Positions 53,594 through 63,100 of a stretch of DNA of 64,000 bases are shown here, in pieces. Position 1 is the stretch's first letter. The number at the start of each line of letters is the position of its first letter. The notes beneath the pieces were generated by a model. The model did not search any database and was not told where the DNA came from. It saw only the letters and a list, made by a program, of their open reading frames with translations. The stretch is from assembly GCF_008329945.1 (NCBI RefSeq), contig NZ_CP035807.1, positions 2,232,001-2,296,000 on the forward strand, given 5' to 3'. This DNA is from Thiospirochaeta perfilievii (GTDB lineage: Bacteria; Spirochaetota; Spirochaetia; DSM-2461). The position numbers and the translations under genes were made by a program.

Positions 53594-54743
53594 ATATATA
53601 ATTAAATAGATCTATACCCTTTAAGCTATTTCTATCCCCATTAAATGAGATGTCTGGAGTAGTAAATAGTTTTTCTACAATTAGTCCTGCTGCACCATAT
53701 GATACATCATAGTCTCCAAATGTGGAAAAGTTAATATTTGTATTTTTTTGTAAGTCATATCCCCAGTTATTTTCAATCTCATTTTCTAGGATTCTTTTTG
53801 TATCCAGTTTGTAATCAGTAAAAAAACCAGTATAAATTACTTTTGTGATATTAAATGTATTAACAAATAGGGCTATCTGCTTCTGTAGTTCTTTAATAAC
53901 CTTTAATGTTATATCCATATTATCTATAGCATTTTCAGCTTCATCATCAGTTATTGAAAATTGAGTATTATTAGAATTATTCCAATATATACTTCTAAAT
54001 TCCCCAGCTGAAAAGTTATCCCCTATTAGCACCTTTCCATCAATTACAATACCTATACCAACAACAATACTTCTCTGTTGTTTATCATTTATATTTATTG
54101 GTCTTTTTTCACCTAATACCACAAGAAAATTATTATCTCTCTTGCCAAGGCTAAAAGTCAGTTCACCCCAACAGCAGCAGTTTGCATCATTATCTATAAA
54201 AATAGGATAGGTATATTTTTTATTTAGATAGCTGTATAACTCTAGGGATGTATTAATATTTAATGGTTTAGATTGGATTATAATACCTTTATAAGGGTCT
54301 ATAAGACCTGGGATACCAATTCCTATACCTAATAATTTATCAAACTCATCCTCAGTTTTCTTTATTACTTTTTCCAGTAGTTTATCAATAGATGTTAAAA
54401 GGTCACCTTCTGGTAACTCTTCCCTGTAATTTAAAAGAATATCACCGTGGAGGTTTATTATAACTGCATTAAAATACTCTGTTTGGATCTCTAACCCTAA
54501 AATAACCCCATAGTTATTATTTAAACTAAGACCTATTCTTCGTCGCCCTGCATGGTTAAGCTCTTCCTCTGTTTTTTTATCAATAATTAAACCTTCTTCT
54601 AATAGGTCCGAGGTTATTTTTGAAATTGTAGATTTATCTAAGCCAAGAATTTTCGAAATTTCGATTCTACTAATCCCTTTTTCCTTTCTTATCTCTTGCA
54701 AAACTCGAGTTTTATTTATAGAATTTTTTATTGATGGATGCAA
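53583..54743 (-). CDS. ROK-family transcriptional repressor (NagC/XylR type)
   Basis: A 386-residue regulator. An N-terminal winged helix ([32 protein letters not shown]) is joined to a ROK sugar-kinase-like domain ([30 protein letters not shown]). The catalytic zinc motif of active kinases is not apparent, as expected for a repressor. The start is TTG 54743 with AAAGGA upstream. It is divergent from the ROK glucokinase, with a palindrome between them, and so probably controls that gene and itself. Confidence 0.9.
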   Translation of the reverse strand: MHPSIKNSINKTRVLQEIRKEKGISRIEISKILGLDKSTISKITSDLLEEGLIIDKKTEEELNHAGRRRIGLSLNNNYGVILGLEIQTEYFNAVIINLHGDILLNYREELPEGDLLTSIDKLLEKVIKKTEDEFDKLLGIGIGIPGLIDPYKGIIIQSKPLNINTSLELYSYLNKKYTYPIFIDNDANCCCWGELTFSLGKRDNNFLVVLGEKRPININDKQQRSIVVGIGIVIDGKVLIGDNFSAGEFRSIYWNNSNNTQFSITDDEAENAIDNMDITLKVIKELQKQIALFVNTFNITKVIYTGFFTDYKLDTKRILENEIENNWGYDLQKNTNINFSTFGDYDVSYGAAGLIVEKLFTTPDISFNGDRNSLKGIDLFNYISNS

Positions 54744-54779
54744 ATCTTAATCCTTTATATTACGTTGACATTGAAAACT

Positions 54780-54797
54780 AATTAAATTAACTTAATT
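54780..54797. promoter_or_regulatory. Candidate ROK-repressor operator
   Basis: AATTAAATTAACTTAATT is an 18-bp inverted repeat with one mismatched pair, in the 102-base divergent region between the ROK repressor and the ROK kinase. AT-rich palindromes of this kind are typical for NagC/Mlc-type regulators, but the surrounding sequence is also AT-rich. Confidence 0.4.
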
Positions 54798-54845
54798 ATA
54801 ATATATTTGTAATTTAAGATAAATACAATTGTTAGGAGAGAAAAA

Positions 54846-55775
54846 GTGATTATTGGTATAGACGTTGGTGGAACAAATATTAAATCGGGACTTATGGATC
54901 TTGATAATAAACTTGTATTTGATGACTCCAGACCTACAGGAACAACCCAGGATGAGATTGTAAATAATCTCGCAGAAATTATTAATGAACTTAATGATAA
55001 AGCTAAAAGTGATTTTGGTGCAGATGTTTTAGGAGTCGGTATAGGGGTTCCGGGTGTTGTAAGTAAAGAGCTTGATCATGTTTTTAAGTGTACAAATCTG
55101 GGTTGGTTTGATGTTCCCCTAAGAGAAATATTAAAAGAGAAAACTTCCTTTTCTGTTTATATCGATAATGATGCAAACTTAGCAGCCCTAGCAGAGCATT
55201 ATGTAGGTTCATTACAAAATGTTGATTCAGGTATTTTGTTAACCTTAGGTACAGGTGTTGGTGGTGGAGTTATTGTTAATAACAAGCCATTTAGAGGTGG
55301 AAACGGTTTAGGGTTAGAAGTTGGACACATGGTAATTGGAGAGAACTTTTTTAACTGTTCATGTGGTAAAAACGGATGTTTTGAGACTTTTGCTTCAGCC
55401 ACTGCAATCGTTAGGCATTTTGAAAAAATGTTGGCTGATAACAATATAACTGTTGATCATGAGATCTCTTCTAAAGAGATTTTTGATCGGGCGGCAAAAG
55501 GTGAAGAACTACCTCTTAAGGCTGTTGATAGATATACAACTTATTTAGCAATTGGTATTAATAATGTTATAAATGTTTTAGATCCTCAGGTTATATCCCT
55601 TGGTGGTGGAGTATCCGCTGCTGGTGATTTTTTAATGGATATGTTAACTAAGAAGGTTACTGAAAATTTATTTGTTAAAGGTTTCCCATCAGCAAAAATT
55701 AACTACGCTTCTGCTGGTAATAAGGCTGGAGTTATAGGTGCAGCTCTTCTAGTTAAAGAAGAGATGACTAAATAA
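54846..55775 (+). CDS. ROK-family glucokinase
   Basis: A 309-residue sugar kinase phosphorylating glucose or a close analogue with ATP. Visible are the phosphate loop GIDVGGTNIKSGL, the catalytic Asp in YIDNDANLAALAE, and LTLGTGVGGGVI. The ROK zinc motif is GHMVIGENFFNCSCGKNGCFE (CXCGXXGCXE). The start is GTG 54846 with TAGGAGAG upstream. It fits with cellobiose phosphorylase, which leaves one free glucose per cellobiose. Mannose or N-acetyl sugars are alternative substrates. Confidence 0.9.
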   Translation: MIIGIDVGGTNIKSGLMDLDNKLVFDDSRPTGTTQDEIVNNLAEIINELNDKAKSDFGADVLGVGIGVPGVVSKELDHVFKCTNLGWFDVPLREILKEKTSFSVYIDNDANLAALAEHYVGSLQNVDSGILLTLGTGVGGGVIVNNKPFRGGNGLGLEVGHMVIGENFFNCSCGKNGCFETFASATAIVRHFEKMLADNNITVDHEISSKEIFDRAAKGEELPLKAVDRYTTYLAIGINNVINVLDPQVISLGGGVSAAGDFLMDMLTKKVTENLFVKGFPSAKINYASAGNKAGVIGAALLVKEEMTK

Positions 55776-55776
55776 A

Positions 55777-56298
55777 CTACTCATTTGTTAATAAATTATT
55801 AATCAGGCTGTCTATATCAGCCTGGTTAAAATCTGACTTTCTTTCGTAGGCTAACTCCCTGTTAGCTTCTTTTAGTTTTTGTAATAAGCTATAAATCATT
55901 ATCATAAATATTTTATTACTTGCTATAGGGTGTTTGTTTACAAACTTAAGCATGTTTTTCCTAGAAATCCTAAGAACTATAGCCTTATCCATTGCAACTA
56001 CGTTTGCAGTTCTTTTAGCATTTAAAAATAGACCAGCCTCCCCAAAAATTTCAGAAGCTCCCAATGTACATATATAGGACTCCCCACTCTGATTATCTAC
56101 TGTAACTTTTACACTACCTTTTAAAACCGCATATAGGCTCTTTTCTACAACTCCTTGCTTTATTATAACTTCATCTATATACCTGTGTACTGTAATTAAA
56201 TCCATAAAATCTTCAATCTCATCCTCCTGTAAATACTGTAGAGGATTTATCTTCTTTATATAGGGTTTCATTGATTCATTTATTTGTAGTCTCTCCAT
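55777..56298 (-). CDS. Cyclic-nucleotide-binding domain protein without a DNA-binding domain
   Basis: A 173-residue protein consisting of one cNMP-binding beta-barrel (about residues 20-140: VIKQGVVEKSLYAVLKGSVKV, ASEIFGEAGLFLNAKRTANVVA). A short helical tail replaces the Crp helix-turn-helix. Such free-standing domains act as regulatory or docking modules. The FGEAGLFLNAKRTANVV phosphate-binding cassette is near-canonical (usually FGExAL...RxAxV), so nucleotide binding is plausible. Its stop is one base from the kinase gene's stop (convergent). TAGGAG precedes the ATG. Confidence 0.85.
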   Translation of the reverse strand: MERLQINESMKPYIKKINPLQYLQEDEIEDFMDLITVHRYIDEVIIKQGVVEKSLYAVLKGSVKVTVDNQSGESYICTLGASEIFGEAGLFLNAKRTANVVAMDKAIVLRISRKNMLKFVNKHPIASNKIFMIMIYSLLQKLKEANRELAYERKSDFNQADIDSLINNLLTNE

Positions 56299-56401
56299 AG
56301 TTACTCCTAATCTATATTTTAATAGTTAAATTTTACAATATACAATAAAAAAAACTTAGACAAACTCTTTTTATAGCTCTATATTTAGGGTAGGAGTTAA
56401 A

Positions 56402-57712
56402 ATGAATATTATTGTGGGACACTCTAATATGGACTTAGATTGTATCGGTTCCATGGTTCTTGCAGGCTACTTATACCCTGATTATACAATTATACGAAGT
56501 CGTTTGGTTCATCCAGTAGCTAAGAATGTTCTTAATTTATATAAAAATCAACTTAATTTTCAGTATGGAAAAATATTGAAGGGTGAGCATATTGAGAAAG
56601 TTGTCGTTGTGGATACAAGAACCTCAAATAGGATTAAAGAGTATTTTGAATTTGCTGATTATAATATTGGGGATGTAGAAGAAGTTATTATATATGATCA
56701 CCATGAGGCTGATTGTTGTGATATAGAAAAAGCAATACTTAAAACCGAAGCAATAGGAGCAAATGTTTCTATTATGGTTAAGGAGTTAATTAAAGAGGAT
56801 ATTACTATTACCCCGGAGGATGCCACCATTGCCCTTGCTGGGGTATATGCTGATACAGGTTCCTTTACCTTTGATAGCACTACCTCTGACGATCTAAATG
56901 CAGCTAGTTGGCTAATTTCCCAGGGGGCAAAACTTGGTATTGTAAGAAAACTTCTAAAACCTATGAAGGAGGAGTCTCAAATAGACCTCTTTCATAATGT
57001 TATGAATAAATTAGAGGTTAAAAAAATTTTAGGCCACTATATACTGCTCTCTTATATTGAGATACCAAAACATGAGCCTGGTATTGGTGCTGTGGTAGAG
57101 AAGATTATGGATGTGGAGAATCCTGATGCATTCTTCCTAATTGTAGGGATTGTTAAAGGGAACCAGACCCTTATTATTGGCCGTAGCCAAAAGCAGTCAA
57201 TAAATATAAGTAAGCTTCTTAAAACATATGGTGGTGGTGGGCATACTATGGCTGGTTCTGCAAAGGTTAAGGAGCTATATAGCCTAAGTTTTTTAGATGA
57301 ATTTGTATGGTATTTACGTTGCTCTCTAATCCCATCAATATCTGCTGGAAGTTTAATGACTGACAATGTCTTTACTATTAATGAAAATGCAACTTTAATG
57401 GATGCATCTATCTATCTAGAGCAGATAGAACATACAGGTTGTCCTGTTGTAAATAGAAATAGTGAGTTAGTAGGAGTTATTACGCTACGGGATATTAGTA
57501 AGGGGCGTATGTCTGATTTAATGATGTCCCCTGTTAAAAGTTACATGGCGAGGAAGGTTGAAACCTTTACCATAGACTCATCTGTTCGTGATATAGAGAA
57601 GACTTTTTTTAGTAAAAATATAGGGCATATCCCTGTTGTTAAAAATAAAAAGGTTGTAGGTATTGTTACTAGGCAGGACTTCCTGGATCATATTAATGAA
57701 GCCAGGAAGTGA
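56402..57712 (+). CDS. DHH-family phosphoesterase with two CBS domains
   Basis: A 436-residue protein. The DHH domain shows GHSNMDLDCIGS, VVDTR, YDHHEAD and GVYADTGSFTFDS, the manganese-binding motifs of RecJ/NrnA-type phosphoesterases. A DHHA1 domain (YGGGGHTMAGSA) and two CBS repeats (SLMTDNVFTINENATL and YMARKVETFTIDSSV) follow. This is the N-terminal architecture of the long bacterial poly(A)/CCA-adding enzymes, but the protein stops right after CBS, so the nucleotidyltransferase is absent. Likely role: nanoRNA or cyclic-dinucleotide hydrolysis controlled by an adenine nucleotide (inference). TAGGAG before ATG. Confidence 0.88.
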   Translation: MNIIVGHSNMDLDCIGSMVLAGYLYPDYTIIRSRLVHPVAKNVLNLYKNQLNFQYGKILKGEHIEKVVVVDTRTSNRIKEYFEFADYNIGDVEEVIIYDHHEADCCDIEKAILKTEAIGANVSIMVKELIKEDITITPEDATIALAGVYADTGSFTFDSTTSDDLNAASWLISQGAKLGIVRKLLKPMKEESQIDLFHNVMNKLEVKKILGHYILLSYIEIPKHEPGIGAVVEKIMDVENPDAFFLIVGIVKGNQTLIIGRSQKQSINISKLLKTYGGGGHTMAGSAKVKELYSLSFLDEFVWYLRCSLIPSISAGSLMTDNVFTINENATLMDASIYLEQIEHTGCPVVNRNSELVGVITLRDISKGRMSDLMMSPVKSYMARKVETFTIDSSVRDIEKTFFSKNIGHIPVVKNKKVVGIVTRQDFLDHINEARK

Positions 57713-57717
57713 TCTGT

Positions 57718-58749
57718 TTATATCTCTAGTGAGTTAATAATACCACAAATAGAGTTAATATCCTGCTTGGTTACCGATAGGCTAGTTACAAATCTAATGG
57801 TGTTTTCCCCTGTTGCAAAACATAAGATCCCTCTTCTTGCTAGTTTTCTCTCTAATTTAGATGCAGGGATGCCCACTGTATCAAAAAAAAGAATGTTGGT
57901 TTCTATTGTATTTGGATCAACCTTTGCCCACGCCTTACCGTTTAGACACTTAGCCAAGGTTTTAGCATTTATATGGTCTTCAATTAATCTAGGGATGTTA
58001 TGCTCAAGGGCGTATAATCCCCCTGCTGCTATTATTCCTGATTGTCTTAGTCCTCCACCAAGCATTTTCCTAACAATCTTAGCCTCATCAATAAACTCCT
58101 TGCTTCCAGAGAGGATAGCTCCAACTGGAGCTCCTAAACCCTTTGCAAGACAGAATGTTATTGTGTCTGCATAAGAAGAGATCTCTTTTACACTTAAACC
58201 AGTGGCTATAGACGCATTAAAAATTCTAGCACCATCAATGTGTAGGGAAAGACCATACTTATGGGCGAAACTTTGTACGTCCTTTAAGTTTTCTTTGTAA
58301 TAGCAGGTCCCTCCTGCAAAATTATGGGTGTTCTCTATAATAATCATAGAGGTTTTAGCATCGTGGTATGCACCACTTTTAGGGTTTACATACTCTTGTA
58401 GTATCTCTGACCTTAAAATACCCCTCTCCCCGGGAACACCTATAGGATTGACCCCTGCAATAGCAGCGGGTGCACCAAGTTCATGATGAAGAGAGTGGGC
58501 TTCGTTATGCATCAAAACATCTTTACCTCGGCCACCATTTATAAATAGAGTTATTAGGTTTGCCATAGAGCCACTAGAAACAAAAAGGGAGGATTTTTTC
58601 CCTGTAATCTTATTAGAGAGCTCTTGTAGCTTGTTTACTGTTGGATCTTCTCCATAAACATCATCCCCGACCTGGGCTTTATACATAGCTTTTCTCATTG
58701 CCTCTGACGGCTTTGTAATTGTATCACTTCTTAGATCGTAGATGTTCAT
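57718..58749 (-). CDS. ltaE: Low-specificity L-threonine aldolase
   Basis: A PLP enzyme cleaving threonine or allo-threonine to glycine and acetaldehyde, 343 residues. The N-terminus LRSDTITKPSEAMRKAM, GDDVYGEDPTV, the His-rich HNEAHSLHHELGAPAA and the PLP Lys in FCLAKGLGAPVGAIL match the family. AGGAG lies before the ATG, and it starts 8 bases after the aroA stop, so both share a transcript on the minus strand. It is convergent with the DHH-CBS gene (5 bases between stops). Confidence 0.93.
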   Translation of the reverse strand: MNIYDLRSDTITKPSEAMRKAMYKAQVGDDVYGEDPTVNKLQELSNKITGKKSSLFVSSGSMANLITLFINGGRGKDVLMHNEAHSLHHELGAPAAIAGVNPIGVPGERGILRSEILQEYVNPKSGAYHDAKTSMIIIENTHNFAGGTCYYKENLKDVQSFAHKYGLSLHIDGARIFNASIATGLSVKEISSYADTITFCLAKGLGAPVGAILSGSKEFIDEAKIVRKMLGGGLRQSGIIAAGGLYALEHNIPRLIEDHINAKTLAKCLNGKAWAKVDPNTIETNILFFDTVGIPASKLERKLARRGILCFATGENTIRFVTSLSVTKQDINSICGIINSLEI

Positions 58750-58757
58750 GTTCTCTC

Positions 58758-60005
58758 CTATTTTTTTAATCTGTCTAAATGTTCAAAGAAACCTGGAAAT
58801 GTTATATCAACAGCTTCTGCTGTATCTATCTTGTTAATACCTTCGGCTCCAAGGGCTGCAACTGCAAGGGCCATTACAACTCTATGGTCGTCATGACCAC
58901 AGACTTCAGCACCTTTTAATGGTCCTCCAGTAATCTCCATACCATCTTCTAACTCAACAATGTTTGCACCCATTTTTCTTAGTTCTGCAGTCATAACAGC
59001 TATTCTATCTGTCTCTTTCATTCTTGCTTGGGGCACATTTAATAGTCTGGTAGTTCCCTGGGCGTAACAAGCACATGCTGATAGGGCGGGTAGTGCATCT
59101 GGTGTTGCATTTATATCTAAATCGCAACCAGTCATCCCCTTTCCTACTATTGTCATATTATCACCATCTATGTTTATTTCACATCCCATTTTTCTTAAAT
59201 ATTCCACTATTGCCTTATCTCCTTGAGAATCGGACATATCAAGACCCTGTAGGGTAAGTGTTGAACCTGTTACTGCTGCAGCTGTAAAGAAAAACGCTGA
59301 GGATGAGAAGTCCGCTGGTATTGACCTATTAAAGTTTTTATATTTTTTACCACCATCTATTACAAAGTGTGAATAGTCTGTGTCATCAATTTTAATTCCC
59401 TGTTCCTCCATCCATCTTACTGTCATTTCTGCGTATGGTTTTTCGTGGAGTAAAGGTACATTTATCTCTGTTTTTCCTTCAGAAAGTGGTGCTGCTAATA
59501 ATAGTGCTGAGAGATATTGGCTTGTAGGACACTCTATTGTTGTAGTTCCACCCTTTATAGGCCCTGTTATAGTAAAAGGAGCGCAACCGTTATTGGATTC
59601 TACCTTAACCCCTAAATCCTCCAGGCTATTAAGCAGATTAGCTGCTGATCGTCTTTGGATTTGGTAGTCCCCTGTAAAAGTTATTGGAAGATGAGATAGG
59701 GCTGCAACAGCTGCAGCAAGATATAGTGTAGTTCCTGAATTCCCTACATCTATGGCCTCTTTTGGCTGTGTAAGTTTTCCTCCAGTTCCTTGAACAATCC
59801 ATTGGGAATCTGTCTCTTTTATTTTAGCTCCCATAGCAATACATGCGTCTTTACATGCTCTAGTATCTGCGGAGTTAAGAGGATATGATATCACACTCTC
59901 TCCTTCTGCCAGTGTAGCGATTAAAAGTGCTCTTATTGTGTGGGATTTTGATGCGGGAATTCTAATGTTTCCCTCTAGTTTTCCCTTAGAAACTTCAATT
60001 TTCAT
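58758..60005 (-). CDS. aroA: 3-phosphoshikimate 1-carboxyvinyltransferase (EPSP synthase)
   Basis: Shikimate-pathway enzyme joining PEP to shikimate-3-phosphate, 415 residues. Visible motifs are IPASKSHTIRALLIATLA (shikimate-phosphate-binding Lys-Ser), DVGNSGTTLYLAAAVAAL, the catalytic region RMKETDRIAVM and HDDHRVVMALAVAALG. AAGGAG lies before the ATG. No other aro genes are next to it. It is divergent from the giant exported protein gene. Confidence 0.94.
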   Translation of the reverse strand: MKIEVSKGKLEGNIRIPASKSHTIRALLIATLAEGESVISYPLNSADTRACKDACIAMGAKIKETDSQWIVQGTGGKLTQPKEAIDVGNSGTTLYLAAAVAALSHLPITFTGDYQIQRRSAANLLNSLEDLGVKVESNNGCAPFTITGPIKGGTTTIECPTSQYLSALLLAAPLSEGKTEINVPLLHEKPYAEMTVRWMEEQGIKIDDTDYSHFVIDGGKKYKNFNRSIPADFSSSAFFFTAAAVTGSTLTLQGLDMSDSQGDKAIVEYLRKMGCEINIDGDNMTIVGKGMTGCDLDINATPDALPALSACACYAQGTTRLLNVPQARMKETDRIAVMTAELRKMGANIVELEDGMEITGGPLKGAEVCGHDDHRVVMALAVAALGAEGINKIDTAEAVDITFPGFFEHLDRLKK

Positions 60006-60142
60006 GTTTTAACTCCTTGGTTGGCCATAATAATATCGGTTTTTTACTCTGATTTCAATCGGGGTATATATTTATAATCCTTTATTTGTCTAAGTAAAGT
60101 TGAAGATATTAGAAAAAGCAACGATAATAGATGTAGGAAATT

Positions 60143-63100
60143 ATGAAAAAATTAAAGTTCTTATTTTTAACTCTATTTATGGTTCTCGCAGTTGTAGTAT
60201 TTTCTCAAAGTAGAATACCAGGAAATAGTTCTAATTATATAAGTGTTACAGGTGCCGCAAATTTAGGGAATCATGATACTATTACAGTATTCTTTTTTGA
60301 GGTTCCAGATACATATACTCAAAAACTTTATTTTTCTATCTATGACCCGGACATATCAGGTGGAGCACCTGATAATGGTACTGGGGCGAGTACCTTTTAT
60401 CTATATGGGGGCTCAGGGGCTTTAAGTGCTTCAAATGCTAGAAATATAGACTACACTTCTCTAGTTGAAGCACAAACAGGGACTCTGCTTTCACAATTCA
60501 CAGATAGTTCCACGTATAATGGTGAATGGAAATCTTTTGATGGAGTGTATCCATCCCAGGGAGAGCACATTGGTAATAAATATTACTTTAGAGTAGTGGC
60601 TACAGCTGACGCCAGTAAAAATGGGTTCCAGGCAGATGTTTCATACTCCAGTATAAATGGAGGATCAAATGTTCCTACAGGAGATTCAAATATTTTAGCA
60701 TTTTCATATAACTGGTCAGTTATTTTTCAGAATGTTAATACGTGGAATCTCTATCCGTATGTTCCTAAAGATTCTGCAGGAAATATAGAAGTTTATACTT
60801 GGGATTTTGATAATGGAGAGTCTACTACTGGACCCAGACTATATGATATCTCTAACAAAATTAGAGAGAGTGCTGTAACAACTAGTGGTGATGGTGCTAA
60901 TTACGTTTATGGGGGAGCTAATTCCATTTCTGTAGACTCTACTCCAATAACTGATACTAATGGAACGTGGAGACTTGAAGTTATAGAGGATAATACCGGT
61001 ACTGGAGGGGACATAAATCCTGCTGAGATCTGGTTCGGTCAAACTAATGCTTCAACTGTTTTTAGAACTTATTCATCTTATTTTGTTGCAAATGACCCTG
61101 ATCATATCACTATAAATGTAGATGATGCCCAAGCAGATACAGGTTCAGCCAATGGAGATGGAGAGTATGTTACTTTACAAGTTGTTGATAGTGCTGGTGC
61201 CGCCATACCTTATGTTCTTGATCTCTATATATCTGTTACAGGAAGTGCTGAAATCTCTTTTGATCCAGGGACTGGTTGGCAGAATGAAAATCAAGCTTAC
61301 TTAGCAACCACTGACAATAGTGGTATGTTCTCATTTTATCTTAGAGATGGTTTAGAAGAGGATGTAACATTAACCATCTTAACTGACGGTACAAATGGAA
61401 CTACTACACTATCAGGAACTAATGATTCTCAAATTATATCTTTTAATGATACAGCTCCACCTACTGTTTCAATTCCCTCGGATTTACAGTTAGATATTAA
61501 TTCTGCTGGAGACGCTCTTGGTAATTTAATAATAACTGATGTGGGTGGTGGAAATATAACTGCTGCCAATGATATAAGAATACTTCTACCAGCAAGCCTT
61601 GTTTATAATGAAATTGCCTTAACAAACGCTGGAAATAAAGTTTTATCAGGTGGAACAGTTGGAGATGTAAATTTAGAATCTGTAAGTACAGTTTACAGCA
61701 ATGGAGGATTAGCAAATAATCTTTTAACTATAGATGTCACTGCAGATTTTGATGCAGGCAGAGTTTTAACAATTACTGGCTTATTAGTAGACTCTAGTAA
61801 TTCAGAGGGACTAGGAAATATAAAAATTTCTGTTAACGGTGGAGTAAGTTATACAGTTATTGATTCACATTTTATAGAAGTTAAAGATTTAAGTACAAAT
61901 AGATGGTATGGAACAGTTAGTTCTGATTGGGAGACAGCAGGGAACTGGAGTTTAGGATTAGTCCCAACAAATGCCCATGATGTAATTATTCCTGATGCTG
62001 TTAATGATCCGCTATTTGGAGCAAGTCATACTGATGTTAAATCTTTAACTATTGAAAGTGGTGCAACTGTTTATACTGCAGGATTTAATTTAACTGTTAC
62101 AGGAGAAGTGTCTGGTGAAGGTTATATAGATTCTACAGGGGGAGGTTTAAGTTTTTCGAATATTACCTCTTTAGGCGGATTTTCCATATCTGGTGGAAGT
62201 GTAAATTTTACAGGGATTGAAGAGTTTGAAGATTTTGATATAAGTGGGGCTACTTGTAATGCTTCTGGTACCAGTCTAACAATAAATGGAACTATCTCAG
62301 GTAGTGGAACAATAAGTAGTTCCAACACAGATGTATCCATAAATGAAATAGCATCTTTAGGGACATTGGATATTAACAGTGGAACTTTAGATATTATTTC
62401 AGATTCAACACTAACAAATTTAGAGTTAGATAATATTACTTTTACACCTACTTTAAACATTACTACAACTAATACAACGCTAACTACAAATTCTGTTTTA
62501 AATATAGGAAGTGGAAAAGAGTTCTATGTGACTAATCAGCTAGACGATTGGTTTGACTCAATAATAAACCTAGATGGTGGGAATCTGTATGTAGATAATA
62601 CCAATGGAAATTTTGCCGAGATAAATTTAACTAATAATTCAACCTTATACGTTTTAGGTAGTAGTGTCGTTGGATTTGGTTCATTAACAACTTCTAATAA
62701 TTGTACTATTGATATTGGTAGTGGAAGTATTAATGTTCCTGCAGGTTTAACAGGTTCTCCTCATATTAACTCTAGCGGAGGTAGTTTTGAAATTAATCAG
62801 AGTATAAACGCTACAATTACTGGATCTTTTTCAAGTATAAGTCTACAAGCTGGAGGTACGATTACATATGCAGGAGATATTGAATTTTTAGGAAATGCAA
62901 TATTTACAAATGTAGATTCTAATGGATATAAAACTTTTTTTAATGGAACTGGAGAATTAACCGGTTCATTATCAGCAGTCTTTGATGATATAGAAATTGG
63001 GAGTTCAGGAAATCTCACCCTAGGATCAGCTATTTCTATTTCAGGTGACTGGATAAATAATGGTGTTTTTATTAATAATAATAACGATGTTACTTTTGAA

